DNA from: Scolanthus callimorphus
Taxonomy: Eukaryota; Cnidaria; Anthozoa; Actiniaria; Edwardsiidae
Length of the DNA stretch: 64,000 nt
Reading direction: 5' to 3'
Assembly (NCBI GenBank): GCA_033964015.1
Contig: CM066920.1
Coordinates: forward strand, 8,523,912 to 8,587,911
The position numbers and the translations under genes are program-made. Of this stretch, positions 31,015 through 48,190 are shown one piece after another; positions within the stretch are counted from its first letter, which is position 1; each line of letters opens with the position of its first letter. A model generated the notes under the pieces. That model was not told where the DNA came from, searched no databases, and saw nothing but the letters and a program-made list of their open reading frames with translations.

Positions 31015-32749
31015 AGGGATTAAACAGTGATAGGAGTTCACTTTCATTCACCCTCTCATTGGGTTGCGATCAAACGGTGATGAGAGTTGACTATCGTTCA
31101 CTCTCACATACTCTTACGGGGTTGAGATCAAACGGTGATGAGAGTTGACTATCATTCACTCTCACATACTCTTATGGGGTTGCGATCAAACGGTGACGAG
31201 AGTTGACTGTCATTCACCTTCACATACTTTTATGGGGTTGAGTTCAAACGGCGATGAGAGTTGACTCATTCACCCTCACATTCTCTCATGGGATTGAGAT
31301 CAAACGGTGATGAGAGTTGACTATCATTCACCCTCACTTACTCTTATGGGGTTGAGGTCAAACGGTGATGAGAGTTGACTATCATTCACCCTCACATACT
31401 CTCATGGGGTTGAGATCAAACGGTGATGAGAGTTGACTCATTCACCCTCACATACTCTTATGAGGTTGTGATCAAATGGTAATGAGTTGACTATCATTCA
31501 CCCTCACATACTCTCATGGGGTGAGATCAAACGGTGATGACAGTTGACTATCATTCACCCTCACGTACTCTTATGGGGTTGAGATCAAACGGTGATGAGA
31601 GTTGACTATCATTCACCCTCACATACTCTCATGGGGTTGAGATCAAACGGTGATGAGAGTTGATAGCCAACTCTCATCACCGTTTGATCGCAACCCCATA
31701 AGAGTATGTGAGGGTGAATGATAGTCAACTCTCATCACCGTTTGATCTCAACCCCATAAGAGTATGTGAGGGTGAATGATAGTCAACTCTCATCACCGTT
31801 TGATCTCAACCCCATGAGAGTATGTGAGGGTGAATGATAGTCAACTCTCATCAACGTATGATCGAAACCCCATAAGAGTATGTGAGGGTGAATGATAGTC
31901 AACTCTCATCACCGTTTGATCTCAACCCCATAAGAGTATGTGAGGGTGAATGATAGTCAACTCTCATCACCGTTTGATCTCAACCCCATAAGAGTATGCG
32001 AGGTTGAATGATAGTCATTCACCCTCACATACTCTCATGGGATTGCGACGAAATGGTTGATGACCATCGTTCACCCTCTTATGGGGTTTCGATCAAACGG
32101 TGATGAGAGCTGACTATCATTCCCCCTCACGTACTCTCATGAGGTTGAGATCAAACGGTGATGAGAGTTGACTATAATCATTCACCCTCACATACTCTTA
32201 TGGGGTTGAGAACAAACGGTGATGAGAGTTGACTATCATTCCCCCTCACATACTCTCTTGAGGTTGAGATCAAATGGTGATGAGAGTTGACTATCATTCA
32301 CCCTCACATACTCTTATGGGGTTGAGATCAAACGGTGATGAGAATTGACTATCATTCAACCTCGCATACTCTTATGGGGTTGAGATCAAACGGTGATGAG
32401 AGTTGACTATCATTCCCCCTCACGTACTCTTATGAGGTTGAGATCAAACGGTGATGAGAGTTGACTATCATTCACCCTCACATACTCTCATGGGGTTGAG
32501 ATCAAACGGTGATGATAGTTGACTATCAATCACCCTCACATACTCTTATGGGGTTGCGATCAAACGGTGATGAGAGTTGACTCATTCACCCTCACATACT
32601 CTTATGAGGTTGTGATCAAATGGTAATGAGTTGACTATCATTCACCCTCACATATTCTCATGGGGTTGAGATCAAACGGTGATGAGAGTTGACTATCATT
32701 CGCCCTCACATACTCTTATGGGGATGAGATCAAACGGTGATGAGAGTTG
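31015..32749. repeat. 58-bp satellite array with an inverted internal block
   Basis: About 30 copies of a 58-bp unit (gttgagatcaaacggtgatg, agagttgactatcattcacc, ctcacatactcttatggg). Copies are in one orientation from 31015 to about 31664, reversed from about 31665 to 32012 (six units), then in the first orientation again to 32749. The turning points are gatgagagttgatagccaac at 31652 and gaatgatagtcattc near 32006. No coding capacity. Confidence 0.9.
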
Positions 32750-35700
32750 CAAAGCGCTCAACCCAATCATCCTGTCGCGCGAAACTACTTTCGTGGTGAT
32801 CGCTTTGGACAAATGTACGCACCTTTCCTGTGCGCAGTCGTGCGCGGTTTCCCTCAAGCAAGTCACGTGGCATTGAATAAACAATGGTAACCATTGTAAC
32901 CTGAATTGGGCGAGAGTTCAAATGTTAGCTGATAGTCAGACAAGCTAAAGAAGAGAAGGTAGTGTAGAATGCGCATGCGCGTAAAACAAGTGCGTATTAC
33001 TACGCAGATAGTGCGCATGTGAGCCGAGAAGTATGTTTTCGCTATTTATATAACAAGTGCGTTATTTTGTCACAAATAATCTGTTTTCTCTGATATTCTT
33101 TTCACTATAAGGCGGCTGTTTCCAACACTCCGTTTCCTAGTGTCTTGTCTCAAAAGAACATTCACTTCACAAAAGAGCAGTGTGGAGACTCAATTTCATT
33201 GAAAAATTGACTTTGATTTGGGGGCAAAACTTTCTTGCCATAGGCGATTCAAGTTCACAAAAACAACCAGCACGTGAAGCTAAAATTTCTTTCAGCTGTA
33301 TATTATTTCCCGAAAAGGCATTCTAAAATGAGTTGCATTCCAAAGTCGAGGTAATTCGACCTTTCGAAGCGCCGAGGCTATGACGTCACAAGCACGTCAG
33401 ATGCCCAATTATCAGAGGAAACCGACATCTTGCTTTTCGGTCTCGACAAAGGAATTCTTGATGAGAGCTGTTGTTCGGGCTGTCAAATTTCTCTGGCAGG
33501 GTTTGGAACGAGAGTAAACATGTCTTGATCAAACTATGGGGTCACTTACTTAATAACTTCGCCCATAGGCAAAAGGTTGTAAACAACTATACAGAAATAG
33601 AAGAAAAGAAAATATTTTTAGAAGTATGAAACCTGTTAATGGAGTCCTCGTGATAAAGTGCTGATTCTGCACTGAGGATAGTTATGGCATCAGGTTTATC
33701 TTTCTAGTAAAATATGAAAGAAACATTCGATTTATACGACAAAATAGCTTAAGAAAAACTGTCCAAACGTAGACCACCTGTGGCCTTTCTTTTACTCGTG
33801 AGGGCGATTATAAGAAATCTAAACAACCCTAATTATTTTGGTAAAAAGAAAGATCAATCAAATTAAAGAGAAATATAAAATTCTTAAACCAGGGCTAAGA
33901 GGAATTATGAAGTATTGATTGCAGAAATGAGATGCGCCTTATATTTATTTTGCGCCTAGGGAAGAGCTGCTCAAGAAACCTCAATGATTTTCATGAATAG
34001 AATAATGAGTCCATTTTAAAAGAGCTTGCAAGATTTCTCACTCAACATTTTTCCTATTGTGCCATCTGAGAAAACTTGTACAAATCAGGTAGAATGTGAG
34101 CTATAGGAACATCTGGATTCGTTTACTAAGAAAGCGATTGAGCACAAAAGCTCTTGGCACACGGCTTTGTGCATCGGATAAGCAGGTGAACAGGGTAGAA
34201 ATTGTAAGTTACAGCAAACGAACACTAGAAATCACAGGACCACTAATTACTTTGGTTACAAAAATGCCACTTTTATTGTAACTCGAAAAACGTTTGAGAC
34301 TAAAAGAAATAATAGACAAATAAAAGGCGTGAAGGATCAAGGCGATTGTATTCACTGCTACTAAGGTGCTAAAGGTTTGTTAATAGTTTTAGGAAATAAA
34401 AGCTAACACTCACGTGTAACTGGATTAAACTAATAGACTCGTTGTCACGATATAGTTTTACTTCGAGCAAAATTTTCAAACCACTTCATTTTCAGCAGGA
34501 AAGTTCTGGGAAAATAAATGAAATATTAAGCAAAGGTTTCAGAATTCTTGAAGCTTGTCAGGAAGGGTGAAGAATTTGACATATATTGCAAAAAGAGTCT
34601 GCACTAAGTTTAGTAACCAGTAAATTTATTGTCTAAGATGGCACCGGTTTCAGTAGTATCAATAACAAATCGTGTTTTTCGGGTGTCGAAAGCTTTTTCA
34701 GTTCTGACATAGTTAACTATGTTGCTGATAGGCACGGGATCATGAAAGCTTTTTACTTATTTGTCTTGCCATCGAAAATATCACGCGGAAGCATTACAAA
34801 GCTACTCTAAACATATTGTTTTTACAGTTTAAGTGCAGTATTAGTAAACTCGTATCTTAGCAGGGGGTGGGAGTGCTTCTAAAATTGGACATCACATGGA
34901 AGAAACCTGACTTCACTTTCTTCACGAATTCTGGACTTTGCTCGAAGGCTAATCTCTCTAAACTCAAACGAGACAGCAATTGACTATTTTCACAGCGTTC
35001 TATCAAGCTAGGGTCATGGGAATGCTGATTTCATGTCAATTGGACTAATCTCGTAAAGCCGACACTTCTAAAAGAGAGAAACATGAGTTGCAATCCACGA
35101 GTGTAAAATTTGATACCATTTGCCAAGCGCCGGGCAGCACTATCAAAGATAATCATGGTTTCGTGATATTACTTCAGCTTGAAGTACGTGTAAATAAACT
35201 GTTGAAATCATATTCTAAGCTCTAGTACCGTTTGTTGACTCAGGAGTAAAATTTGGCTTGCAACTTTAGTCTTGCCGTATCGGCGTTTTTTGTGGAATTC
35301 TAAACCCTCGAAGGCTGTTTCGTGCTACAATCAGAGAGCCCTAAAGCTCTCTAGACTTTGAAAGTTAAAAACAAGTCGCATAGAACAGCGAAATCACTGA
35401 TATATCGAGAGGATAAACTAATTAAATTCAACTGATATTACCGAAGACGATGTCAAATAGTTAAATGCAGCTTTATGTTAAGGAGGCTTTACAAATTAGG
35501 TAGAAATACGCGCCCGTACAATCTTATAGCAAAACGGTACTTTTTCAACAAAAAGATTCTTTTGTTGAGAGGATCGTGTTTGTGATCTTTCCCTGTTTAA
35601 CTATAAAAACTTGATCATCTCAAAAGTTAGGCAAACAAGATGAAAACCAAGCGTGAATTGATTTAATGATATATGCAAAATACATTGAGATAAAACCAAC

Positions 35701-38700
35701 AAACCAGTTTGAGTGTCACTTTCGGTTGCATTAATATTACCCGAACCAGCCGGCGAGACATGGACTGTCTTTGTCGGGTCCCCAACCGCCTAGAGTTTTA
35801 CTCCAAATTTTAAGAGCTCTTTTCACTGTTTTGACAATGGAAATGTTGACCCTTCCGGTAATCTTTTAAAAAGAAGTAATAACTTATTAATATCACATCA
35901 ATGTCCTTTGTTAAAACTGCCTGACGTGACGATGTTCTGTCAGATCACTTTCTCATTCCAGTCTCCCGCCGAGTTGATCTGCATTCCTCTTCCAGAAAAC
36001 CGAAAAACACATTTCCTTGAACTATCTTTTTATTTGCCTAAAGTTTTCAAGTTATTACCTGCATTAATCCATATTAAAGCGGCTTTCATTCATGAAACTG
36101 GAGATTTTTGCTTTGTGTTTCGCGTTTGTTGATTTGTAACGAAGCTGGGTAAGTTATTTTTCGCATCCGAAAAGCCGACGTGTGTATTTGAGACGGCGAG
36201 AGAAGTTAATAAGCTGGTTTTACGAACTGTTTAAACACTTGTTCTCGGCGACTTTTTGGACAAAAGACACTAATAAGCGGGCCTTACTACTTTTGTTTTT
36301 GACTTATGTGTTTAAAGAGGAATTTTATTCCAATTTTCAACCATGAAAATAGTGATAAAACAAAATCAAAACGAAAGCTAAAACATTACATGAAACTAAT
36401 GACAACGAAACATTGAAATGGTAAGAAAACTTCGCAAACACAAGGAGAAGTGCATAAAAAAGGTCACTGTTTTTGCGTTATTTTTGAAAGCTAAACTGCC
36501 ACTGACAATATATATCAGCTATTTGCTTAGTTTTCGGCGTTTAACCAGGCGGTATACCAAGCAAATTGCAATATAATGTGCGAAGATCTGTTATCGGATA
36601 CGGGTCGTTCCGCTAAAAGCCGGTACTCGCTTCTGTTTGAACTTGTACTGATGGGAAAATTGCTAGGAAATGGCTATTATGTCGGTAGAGAACAAAAATC
36701 AAACGTAATATGAAGTGCTAAATACACACCAAACAAGTATAACGAAGTGTTCTGTTTGTTAACAAAACGTGTATAATTAAAATATATAGGCAGTAAGATT
36801 TCACAACATCGGACGAAAAGTTACTGTAGCACAACACGCACATTTGTTTACTGTTTAGGTTGCAATTGTTATTCTGTAGGATGAACTATTTTCACTACTG
36901 TTTTTTGTTGTAGTCGGCAAGCAGCATTTGAAACAAATCATACCTCAAATTAGTTGCGCCTATTAACAGGGTTTGGAAATGTCACCTTGTAAAACTCATG
37001 GTAAAGTCTTTGCAATTGCTTCAGTCCTCTCATAACCATATAACCATGTCTCTTGTATGGCAAAACTACCAGTAAGAAGAACTATCCACCGTGTTTCTCC
37101 CTTTTCTTTGCATATCTCCCTTACCCAGAATCTTTTTCTAAAGGGGACCATGTTTTGGCTTGGTATACGCCCTTCATTCTACGTTTCCATTTCCCGTTTT
37201 GTGCGATCTTTCCCTATGGTCCACCGTTCGTCATCGAACACGAAGAAAAGCGTGGGCAAATCTACAAAACCTCTTTCCTTATAGCTTGTTTCTGAGCTTC
37301 TCTAAGCCCTTGTAAAACTTCTAAGCTAATGTTGACGGTTTTCTTAACTTATAAGACAACAAATCCCGGCCTGGATGATACGGCTTTTAACTGCTCCCTT
37401 TTGCCTTAAAGCAAAGTAATCTATTTAGCATTGTTTTCTTTTCTATTCTTTCCGGCTCCTAAACTGGGTATATATTGTACATTGTAAAAACTGAATGCTA
37501 GTTCCTCTGGCCACGTTTCTTTAGTGTTCAATATTGAGCTTCGTAAAAATGAAGCAAATCTAGTTCGTTAGTGCTGGATTTGGTGAAACTCAAGGTGATT
37601 TATGGCAGCTGAGGACTTCGCCAGCGAGGCTAGGAAAAATCCTTTTGGATTAGGCCCATCGGCTTTCACAATACTAAGCCGAGTATATATGTTTAGAAGT
37701 GTCTTGCGCGGCATTAAAGATGAGCTTTGTACAACAAGGGCAAGAGTATTGTGTTTGCCTCAGTGTTACTGACACGCGAGGCTTCCAACTACGACCAGAA
37801 GGGCCTTCGCGAGATCGTTTAATGTGGACAGAAATCGTTTTGCAAAAAAGCTGAATTGGGGGAAGAATGTTCATGCTCCGATTATTTATACAGCTTTATT
37901 TATTGCAGTGCGAAATGTTTCTTGTTAAATTCTGGTGGCTTCTGCCATAGGAGGCCAATGGTGTGGCCAACTTCACCAGCGCTAAAATGTTCTCAGCTAA
38001 CGTCACGGGTATTGCAACACGAATAAGCCGATGAAGTTGAGGTTTGTGATGTTTTTGCATTTTACTTAGTAATGTAGAAAACATTTTTCGGGAGTAACCT
38101 CGAAAATGAAGAAAAATAAGATTGGAATTGGAAACGGGAAAGAGGATCAGCATATAAGTTACACACACCCTTCGCATAGTTTGCTAACAATAGAGCTGGA
38201 AACACAATTAATTTTTACAGGCCCCCTTTGCATTCAATCAGGATCATGATTCTGCTGAACCGACCCTCGACTTTTTATTACTATTGTGTGAGAAGTAATT
38301 TTTAAAAGATGAGAAACTGTATTTACTTTATAAAGAACCTTCTTACCTGAAAAACGAATTATTGTTTTTCACCTCCATGAGACGCTCCTTAACATAGAAT
38401 TTCTTGCAACTGAAAAAAAAAACGAGTGAAACAATAACAGTGATGAGACAGTATATTGTTAATGCTCTTTATTGCTCTAGTCAGTTGCCAAATCTAAGTG
38501 ACATGGCTTCTAAACTTCGTGAGAATACTCTCAGAAAAAAAGGTTGTGAAGCACATTAAGACCGTAAAGATGGATCACAATGCATCTTTGTTGACCTCTG
38601 TTGTAAGGTCATTTTCATCAACAAAGTTTTGAAAACTTTGTTTGACAATTTTGGTCTTTGCTTCGACCGCCTTTTCCCGCCCACCTATCGCGAAATACCA

Positions 38701-39965
38701 TTAAACGGAGTCAACTGGTTCAAAACACAGCTTAAAAGATCTCCCTGATAGCCTCACATAACACACAAACGGGATCTCGATACCCTAGACTAAACAAAGT
38801 AACAAAAATAACTATGTACAGTACATTATTTCTCGCTCATTGTATCCTCAAATGCAAAAGCATAGTTATTGAATGGTAAATAAATACTGGGGAATGTAAA
38901 CTACGAAATATTTTGTGCAGCAATGATTATGTTATGAAATGTTTTGGCTCGTTGTAAGTGGTCCTTTGAAGGGTAAAATCTCTCTCAGGAAGTGGAATTT
39001 TTACTCTAAATAACGGAAGCAGGATATCTAAGGTATGACATATCCCAAAGGTTCGTGACTTAACAGATCGATGCCGCTTAGTAAATTCTTTGGAACTCAC
39101 GAAACGGACACCGACAGAGCGCACTTCAACGTGACAGACACTTGTCAGTCTGCACTGTGTGCTGAAATGTGATGCGAGCTAATTAAAAAAATCTTTGTTG
39201 GTTTTTCACTAGATTTGTCAGTTATTAACAAGTGTCTGAAGTAGCCGGCACTTGCCTAAGGTTGACTTCTGGGCCAAGTCTAAGAAAAATCCCGATCGGC
39301 GCTACGGAATTAGAACCACATCGCACAGATTCCACCTCGGTATCCAGGTCGAAACAACATGACGATATCGTGAGACGGGGTAAAGAATTCGAGGATGCAT
39401 ATTAAGCTTGAAGTAAACAATCATTTTAGCAGTGTATGAATCCCAGTTTAGCAAATACTGAATATTCAAATCACACTTTAGTTTGGATAACACGATGTCG
39501 GAATTCGACAAAGGGTCCCCCACGAAACTTCACATCAAAAACACTTTTCTCTTTTGCGAAAACTTAACCCAGCCTAACGGGAGAGTTTGCTGTCATGGCA
39601 GAGATAAAGTATGCCGATCGAATTGTAACATGTAAGGGGCCTTATTCGCCATTTTTTCGTATATCCAGGTTTCATTGCTCAGCTAATAAAACTACAATGA
39701 GTCATAATCAAGTAAATGGGGCCAACGGCGCCGCGGCCCGGTTTAATAAACTCGCCTTTGTGGGTCCTACAGGCGAATTCTATGGCTTTGTTTACTTACG
39801 ACTGCATTTTGGGCCACGCTAATCGATACATGAACTTTAATAACTTTAGTGCTTGAAAAAGTTTTTTAGCTTTTGTGTGTTATATAAACAATAATAATAA
39901 GCAATCGGAGGGAAAGGAACGCTATTCTGGCGGCAAAGTCAGTTCGCGTGAGTGTGTATGTATCA
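32750..39965. other. 7-kb gene desert upstream of Pitx
   Basis: Only short open frames without domains (for example 35908-36132, 37053-37295, 39595-39822). No RNA gene, tandem array or clear element seen. Given its place upstream of a developmental homeobox gene it may hold regulatory DNA, which cannot be judged from one sequence. Confidence 0.4.
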
Positions 39966-39966
39966 T

Positions 39967-40195
39967 TAAGCCCGGTGCACACTAGCGACATAACGACATA
40001 AGGACGTTATGTTGCAACGATAAAAGCATGGGAAAATAACTGAAATAATTAATATTTTCCACGGATTATCATTCGATTACTTCACCAAGCAATTTTATGT
40101 TATTTTTTGTGGACTTCAACGTTTTGAAACCACTAAATTTTGTTCGCGTGATATTATCCTTATGTCGTTATGTCGCAAGTGTGCACCAGGCTTTA
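39967..40195. mobile_element. MITE with GCCCGGTGCACAC-type terminal repeats
   Basis: Left end taagcccggtgcacact and right end gtgtgcaccaggcttta are inverted, and the next arms cgacataacgacataagga and tccttatgtcgttatgtcg pair perfectly. TTA flanks both sides. About 229 bp and non-coding. Confidence 0.8.
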
Positions 40196-41090
40196 GAAAA
40201 AGACGAGTCAGTTTGCTTTTCGCATTCAAGTCGAGTGTTTGCGAGTTTTCAAGAGGTTTGGTTGTTATGAATCGCATCAAGTGGTACAGGTTTCAAAGTG
40301 GATTGCCTACAAATCAGAGTACGGCTCGCCTAATTATTTTAGTATGACTCTCCATCAAAGCATATTAGCTTGACAATAAACCATTTCAATAAAATTTAAT
40401 CAACAATCTGCTGTCAGCTTCACTCGACTGTTTGAGATCGCAAAGCTTCTATTTACAATTTGTTAGGATTCGAACGCCGAAAAAACCTTGCCAAAATAAA
40501 TTACGCGCACTTTTTCTTCTTTTTACGTGATGATGGAGCAGCTTCAGGAAACCTTTCGTCACAACCTAGATTTTCTTTTCACTTCCTGTTCAAAACGGGA
40601 AATATACTTAATGGAAAGCAACCTATTTTATTTGCGTCTTTCCGGGATTTTTTCTTACACGAAAAAGGCCAAAGTACGATTCACTGGGATAATTAGTTAA
40701 AACGACAAGGACAATGTAGTCGGCGTACACAGGCCACAATTGACATTTGCGGAGCATTTCTCAACCCAACAATTGAAAGCGTTAAAAATGTAATTAATAT
40801 AGATATGAGTTTATTTATAATAGCGGCGCGCTCTGATTGGCTAATGCTAATATGAATCGCAAGAGGTCGGTTTGTATAGAAAGTCAATGACGCATTCAGT
40901 CAGAAGAGCTTGTTGGATGCACTCAGGTCTCTCACTGGTTGTCTAGCCTAGGACGTCCCAGCGGAGAGCCATCCAGAAGACTTCATCAACGCTTAGACGC
41001 GCATTGATCCCGTCACAGAACAAATCACAGTTAACTAACGCGTCTAGATTTCACAAGCTCAAAGTACTAACTCTAGCAGAGGATCCCAAG
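40196..41090 (+). promoter_or_regulatory. 5' flank and likely 5'UTR of Pitx
   Basis: Inverted CCAAT boxes (gattgg at 40835, ggctaat) and an A/T-rich tttataa at 40811-40820 lie 250-280 bp before the start codon. The gcgctctgattgg motif also appears near 14570, so it may belong to a repeat. No transcript start can be fixed. Confidence 0.3.
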
Positions 41091-43577
<2,487 letters not shown>

Positions 43578-43891
43578 GACAAACTATATCATCAAGATAG
43601 AATCTCTGTGGATGGAAAGCCACAAAACTGAACTACAGCGTACTATTCACGCTCTGTGGACTGGAAATGACTTGAAAGATGTATTTCTGTAAAACAGGAG
43701 CGCATTTTAGAGAGAGCTGGAAGGTTGAAAACCTTTTTGAGAGAGAGCACGCTGGTTTACAATCGAAACTCGAGTAAAAGAAGCTTTTGTTTAGCGTTAT
43801 CGTGTGTGGGTTTTGGACTGATGTGCTCAAAGATATCTCAGTCTAAAACAGCAAAGGTTTTTTTGTTTTAGAAAATGTAATTCGCCCTTTC

Positions 43892-43897
43892 AATAAA
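43892..43897 (+). terminator. Pitx poly(A) signal
   Basis: AATAAA 315 nt after the stop codon in caataaaatagtg; it is the first canonical signal downstream. Confidence 0.6.
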
Positions 43898-43899
43898 AT

Positions 43900-46800
43900 A
43901 GTGCCTAGAATAGAGTTTTTAGAGATGTACATAAAGTTATAGCATAGTTAGTATTTTGTGAAGTGAGCTATAAACCATGCACCGCGCGTTTCTTTACGAG
44001 AAATCAATAGAAAATTTGTGTTGTTTTACGTTTTTGTTATAAACGGGTAGCCCAAGAGTAAAAATCTTCTCTGTTTTGTGTATTTACTAGAGTTAATTCA
44101 ACTAAATCTGCAATGTTATTGAGAAAAGTCCACTTTGATACCCAAGTAAGTGTGTGCTAATAATTGTTTTGTTCTGGAGCTGTGTTATTCGCGCTTTTTA
44201 ATCCCGAGTAGTATTGAGAATGTTATTAAGCCATAAACTCTGTTAGCTCTTCCAAAATACTCGATCTGCACGCTTAGGGAGCGTTAAACAAACTAATTTT
44301 CCAGCGAGAATTGCTCAGATATTTTCATTGTACTCAGTTATGAGTCTTTTTGGACTCCCGCCTCCGCCTACTGCAACTCGATCACAGGCTCTGTTAAGAC
44401 AAATCCTCTGCGGACGCACGAATCTGTCATTTTCCCGGCGAATTTTCCCTATAAATCTACTAAGTTTATTCAAGGGAAACTACCATGTATTAATAAGAGT
44501 TGTTTAGTAAAGGAATAGCTTACTTACTGTACAGTGAGTGACTGGTCATTAATTCATACTTCAACGGACAAAAGAATTGCCTATTGTCTGTGGAGGTTTG
44601 CAAAAGGTACCGCGCGTTCGAGTTGTTTGCAAAACCTTCAGCTATAAAATAGTACCCACCCATAGGCTTATCCTAATGCCAAATAGATTCATTTTAATAG
44701 TTTGTGCTTGACGACTACAATTATAATCCAGTTGTGCTTGACAACCCCAGAAAAACATGAAGTCTATTTTTCGTGCAGAGCAGCAAGTTTTCGGACTATG
44801 CCTTTTATATAAGCAGAGAGCGTTTTTTGTTTTGCATTGTGATGTAACTCCAATGTGATTGTAATGACTCAGAAAGGCAGCAAATGAAGGAAAACGCAGA
44901 TCCGCATTTCGTACTGCTTTATTTTCTCCTGCAAAAATTCATCACGAAAAGTTTAACTTATCTTAGCCCATAAAGGTAGAAACTTGCTAAAGGTTTAGGG
45001 TGCTGCCGTTTTACATGGTTGCTCAATAGTCCTCTGGGGACTTGATTTCTATGCAAACTAGACAACTTTGTGCAATTTTCCTCAGTCCACTAGACGCAAA
45101 CAAACTTCGAAGTGGCTTGTTCTTTCAAACTTTGGACTCCGCAACAAAAGGGGTCGCTAATTTTCAATCAAGAACCAAAGTAAATTACTCTTCGAGACGA
45201 ACTTTAATTGGGACGCCTCGTAATTGAATTGGGCCCATTACTTTTGAATTGTGTATGCTAGGAAATATTTAGTAGAAATAAAATCTAATTTGCACTCATG
45301 TGTTTTGATGAAGTTTTCCGACGAATTAGCAATATTGGCTCTATAAATGAGCCCGCCGAGTTAAGTCATGATCAAAAACAGTTTTGAAAAAGCTTTCAGG
45401 TGGAGGAGAGGGCCTCTTGCACGATTTTGGCTTGTAAAATCTACGATTTATGAACATGCTTTTGTTTTATCTTCTTTGATTCTCCTTATTATAAAAATAT
45501 AACTTATTCATGAGGTTTTACTAAGCAGAAACGTATAGGCCTGGAAAGCGGCATAGAAAGAGACACTTTTTTCTAGAAAGCTGAATGCATATCCGCTCTT
45601 CTTGACTTTAAGTAGAAATTAACTGAAAGTGTATCGACAATAGAGATTCAATTCCAACCGCTCAAGAGCGACAACCGTTTTATAATGAACTCGATTCATT
45701 TGCACTAGCTTAAAATCTTATTATCATTAAATAGAAAATAAAAGCCCGACGGAGCGGTTTCGTTGCAGCGCAAAAACAAATAATTAAAATATCGAAGACC
45801 TTCCGCAAACTTGAAACCAAGCGTTTTAGCACTCGGTCTCGAAAATAGCCAAAACAACATTGCGAGTTCACACGGTAAAATAAAATATTAAGTAAGTAGT
45901 TTGTACAAGCATTGAAAGGCATGAAGTCAAACAATATGGAAGGGAAGAAAAGAGAAAATAAAGCGTCTTTTAACACTACGCAGCCTTCTGTTTGGTATCT
46001 TTGAAGCTATCAGCAAAAGTACTTGAAATCACAGTTCTATCTCTTCAATTTGCTGCGAGCCACTGATTCTAGGACAGCTCTGGCCTACAGTCGATAAGAT
46101 CTTTATCCTGTGCAAAGATCAGTTGATAAGATGTCTCATTCTACTTGTAGAAATGTTTTCGTGTTGGGTGATTTCTGAAAAATTCAAGAGAATTTAAAGC
46201 AAGGGAATTCAAAGCATTTTGTGTGACTTGTCTTGTTTCTACGTGGATCAAAATGGAATTCAGTCAACATGGATGACTCATCTGAATTCCTTCAGAAGAA
46301 AAAACATGTATTTTCATTGAACATATTTTCAACATATCGTCCCACAATAAATACTTACTTTAGTTTTTCTTTTTTGGACAAAGTATATGTAATTTTATGA
46401 TAGTGTTTGGAGTAAACTTCTGAAGTCTATAAAAACTTACACTGTTACCGATTTTGATGAGATTTCGTGTTCAATGTACAAACTGCATTTGGAGCAAGGA
46501 CACAATGCTTCAATAATATGAAGTTTTTCAGGACTGTTGAAATTGCATTCAAGTTTTACGTTTCTCAGTTAAACATTTATTTGAGTGAAAAAAGAACCCC
46601 TCGCTCTTTTTGTATCACCCTAAACGGAACTTCCTCAAGACAAGTTCCATGTTTCGTTAACTCCGTTCCAGGGCAAGGGTTAAAAATCGAGGTAGACGAA
46701 GACAAAAGCAAATACAAATGCTAAGCGCTGTAATCCCGTTTATTCGACAAATGTAGAAACTCGGCTTAGTACATTGGTGTTGCAAATTGAAAGTGTGATC

Positions 46801-47917
46801 TTGGATTAAAGAAAGTCGTGTAAAATGGCTTGACTCGTGAACTCAGTTTTTCAGTTTTCATTACTCCGTGCCTATGCTTGGGTACGATATTGTGGGTGTT
46901 TTCGAAGCGAGAACTTTGGACAGGAAATTTCAACTCGAAAGTTTTTTGCTATTGTTTTCATGTCCAAATGTCATATTCACAATACTTGCGTGTGTTACTC
47001 GGATAAGATGGAATTAGCAAGTACAGAACATTTTATAAAGTAATTCCCTGATGAAATGGCACGCGTGGAGTATATTTCGGAGATAATGACAAAGGTAGGA
47101 TTTCTCAGCGATGCAATTAGCGAAAGCACTCTGCTTTGTTCTATAGCCTTTTGTTTAAAAGTATTTTTCACTACGGAAATATATTCTGAGATATCCCAAA
47201 ACAGGTCCGGTTCATTTTCTATCCAAAAAAGAGTGAAAGAAAACAGCTACAGTTGTACGCTATTTAATTTTACTAATGTAATAGAAGAAACTCAATGCTA
47301 CAGAAGTGCACAGCACACACGAATTCAGAAGAAAGATATCCCTCAGTCAAGAAAAGCTACTAAGAATCCATATCTTTTGTGTTTTTAAAAAGTGCAGTTT
47401 ATAACCTTCTGCGTATTTTCTAATAATTTCTTTCTTTCTAGCAATACGTTTTTAGAAAAGGCTTGGAATGAAAAGCTATATTATGTGTATATGTGGTACT
47501 GTATTATATACACGCAAAAAATATCAGTTTCTTTGGATACATTGTTTAAACCTCTTCTAAGAAATTAACGACTTATGGCATTGAGTATCGAATCCTTTTA
47601 ACTTTTGTTATTTTGAATGAGTACGTCTTAATATAAATCAACGCATTTTCTCGAAATATATTTAAAGCATACTAAATTCAGTTTTCAGTGAGATCTATAA
47701 GTAGAAATACAAAATGCAAAATACAAAATATAGATTAGGAGATCTCGAAAGGTACGATAACAATGTGTTATAATTGGATATCCTGAAGATGTGCTTGTAA
47801 AAGAGTAAGATATCGAGTAATTTTAAGAATTATTCCCCCAAAGAGAGTAAACCCACCTTAGCTTGTACTATTAACACTTTTGTAGTAAAAGTCATTAGTT
47901 TTTCAACCTAGGTTTTG
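43900..47917. other. AT-rich DNA, no gene supported
   Basis: Open frames of up to 110 codons (47056-47388) have no recognisable domain or good codon pattern. No repeats or RNA genes seen. Confidence 0.4.
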
Positions 47918-48190
47918 CACTGAACATCCCACTTCTGACACCAAAAATTACAAATATTATTCTACATTATTATAAATTATGGGCCCCAGACATCCCACAT
48001 CTGAAACCAAAAATCAAAAATTTATTATACATTATTATAAATTATGGGCCCCAGACATCCCACATCTGAAACCAAAAATTAAAATTTTATTCTACATTAT
48101 GATAAATTATGGGCCTCAGACATCCCACATCAGACACCAAAAATTACAAATTTTATTCTACATTATGATAAATTAAGGGCCTCGGACACC
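47918..48190 (+). repeat. Tandem repeat, about 65 bp, four copies
   Basis: gggccccagacatcccacat starts at 47981, with relatives at 48045, 48111 and 48177, spaced 64-66 bp. Each copy carries acaccaaaaattacaaatt and ttattctacattatgataa. Confidence 0.85.

Noticed and set aside
31015..32749. CRISPR-like array
   Set aside because: The units are contiguous 58-bp repeats without unique spacers, in a eukaryotic genome.
47056..47388. 110-codon plus-strand frame
   Set aside because: No domain, signal or splice context; composition resembles the surrounding AT-rich DNA.
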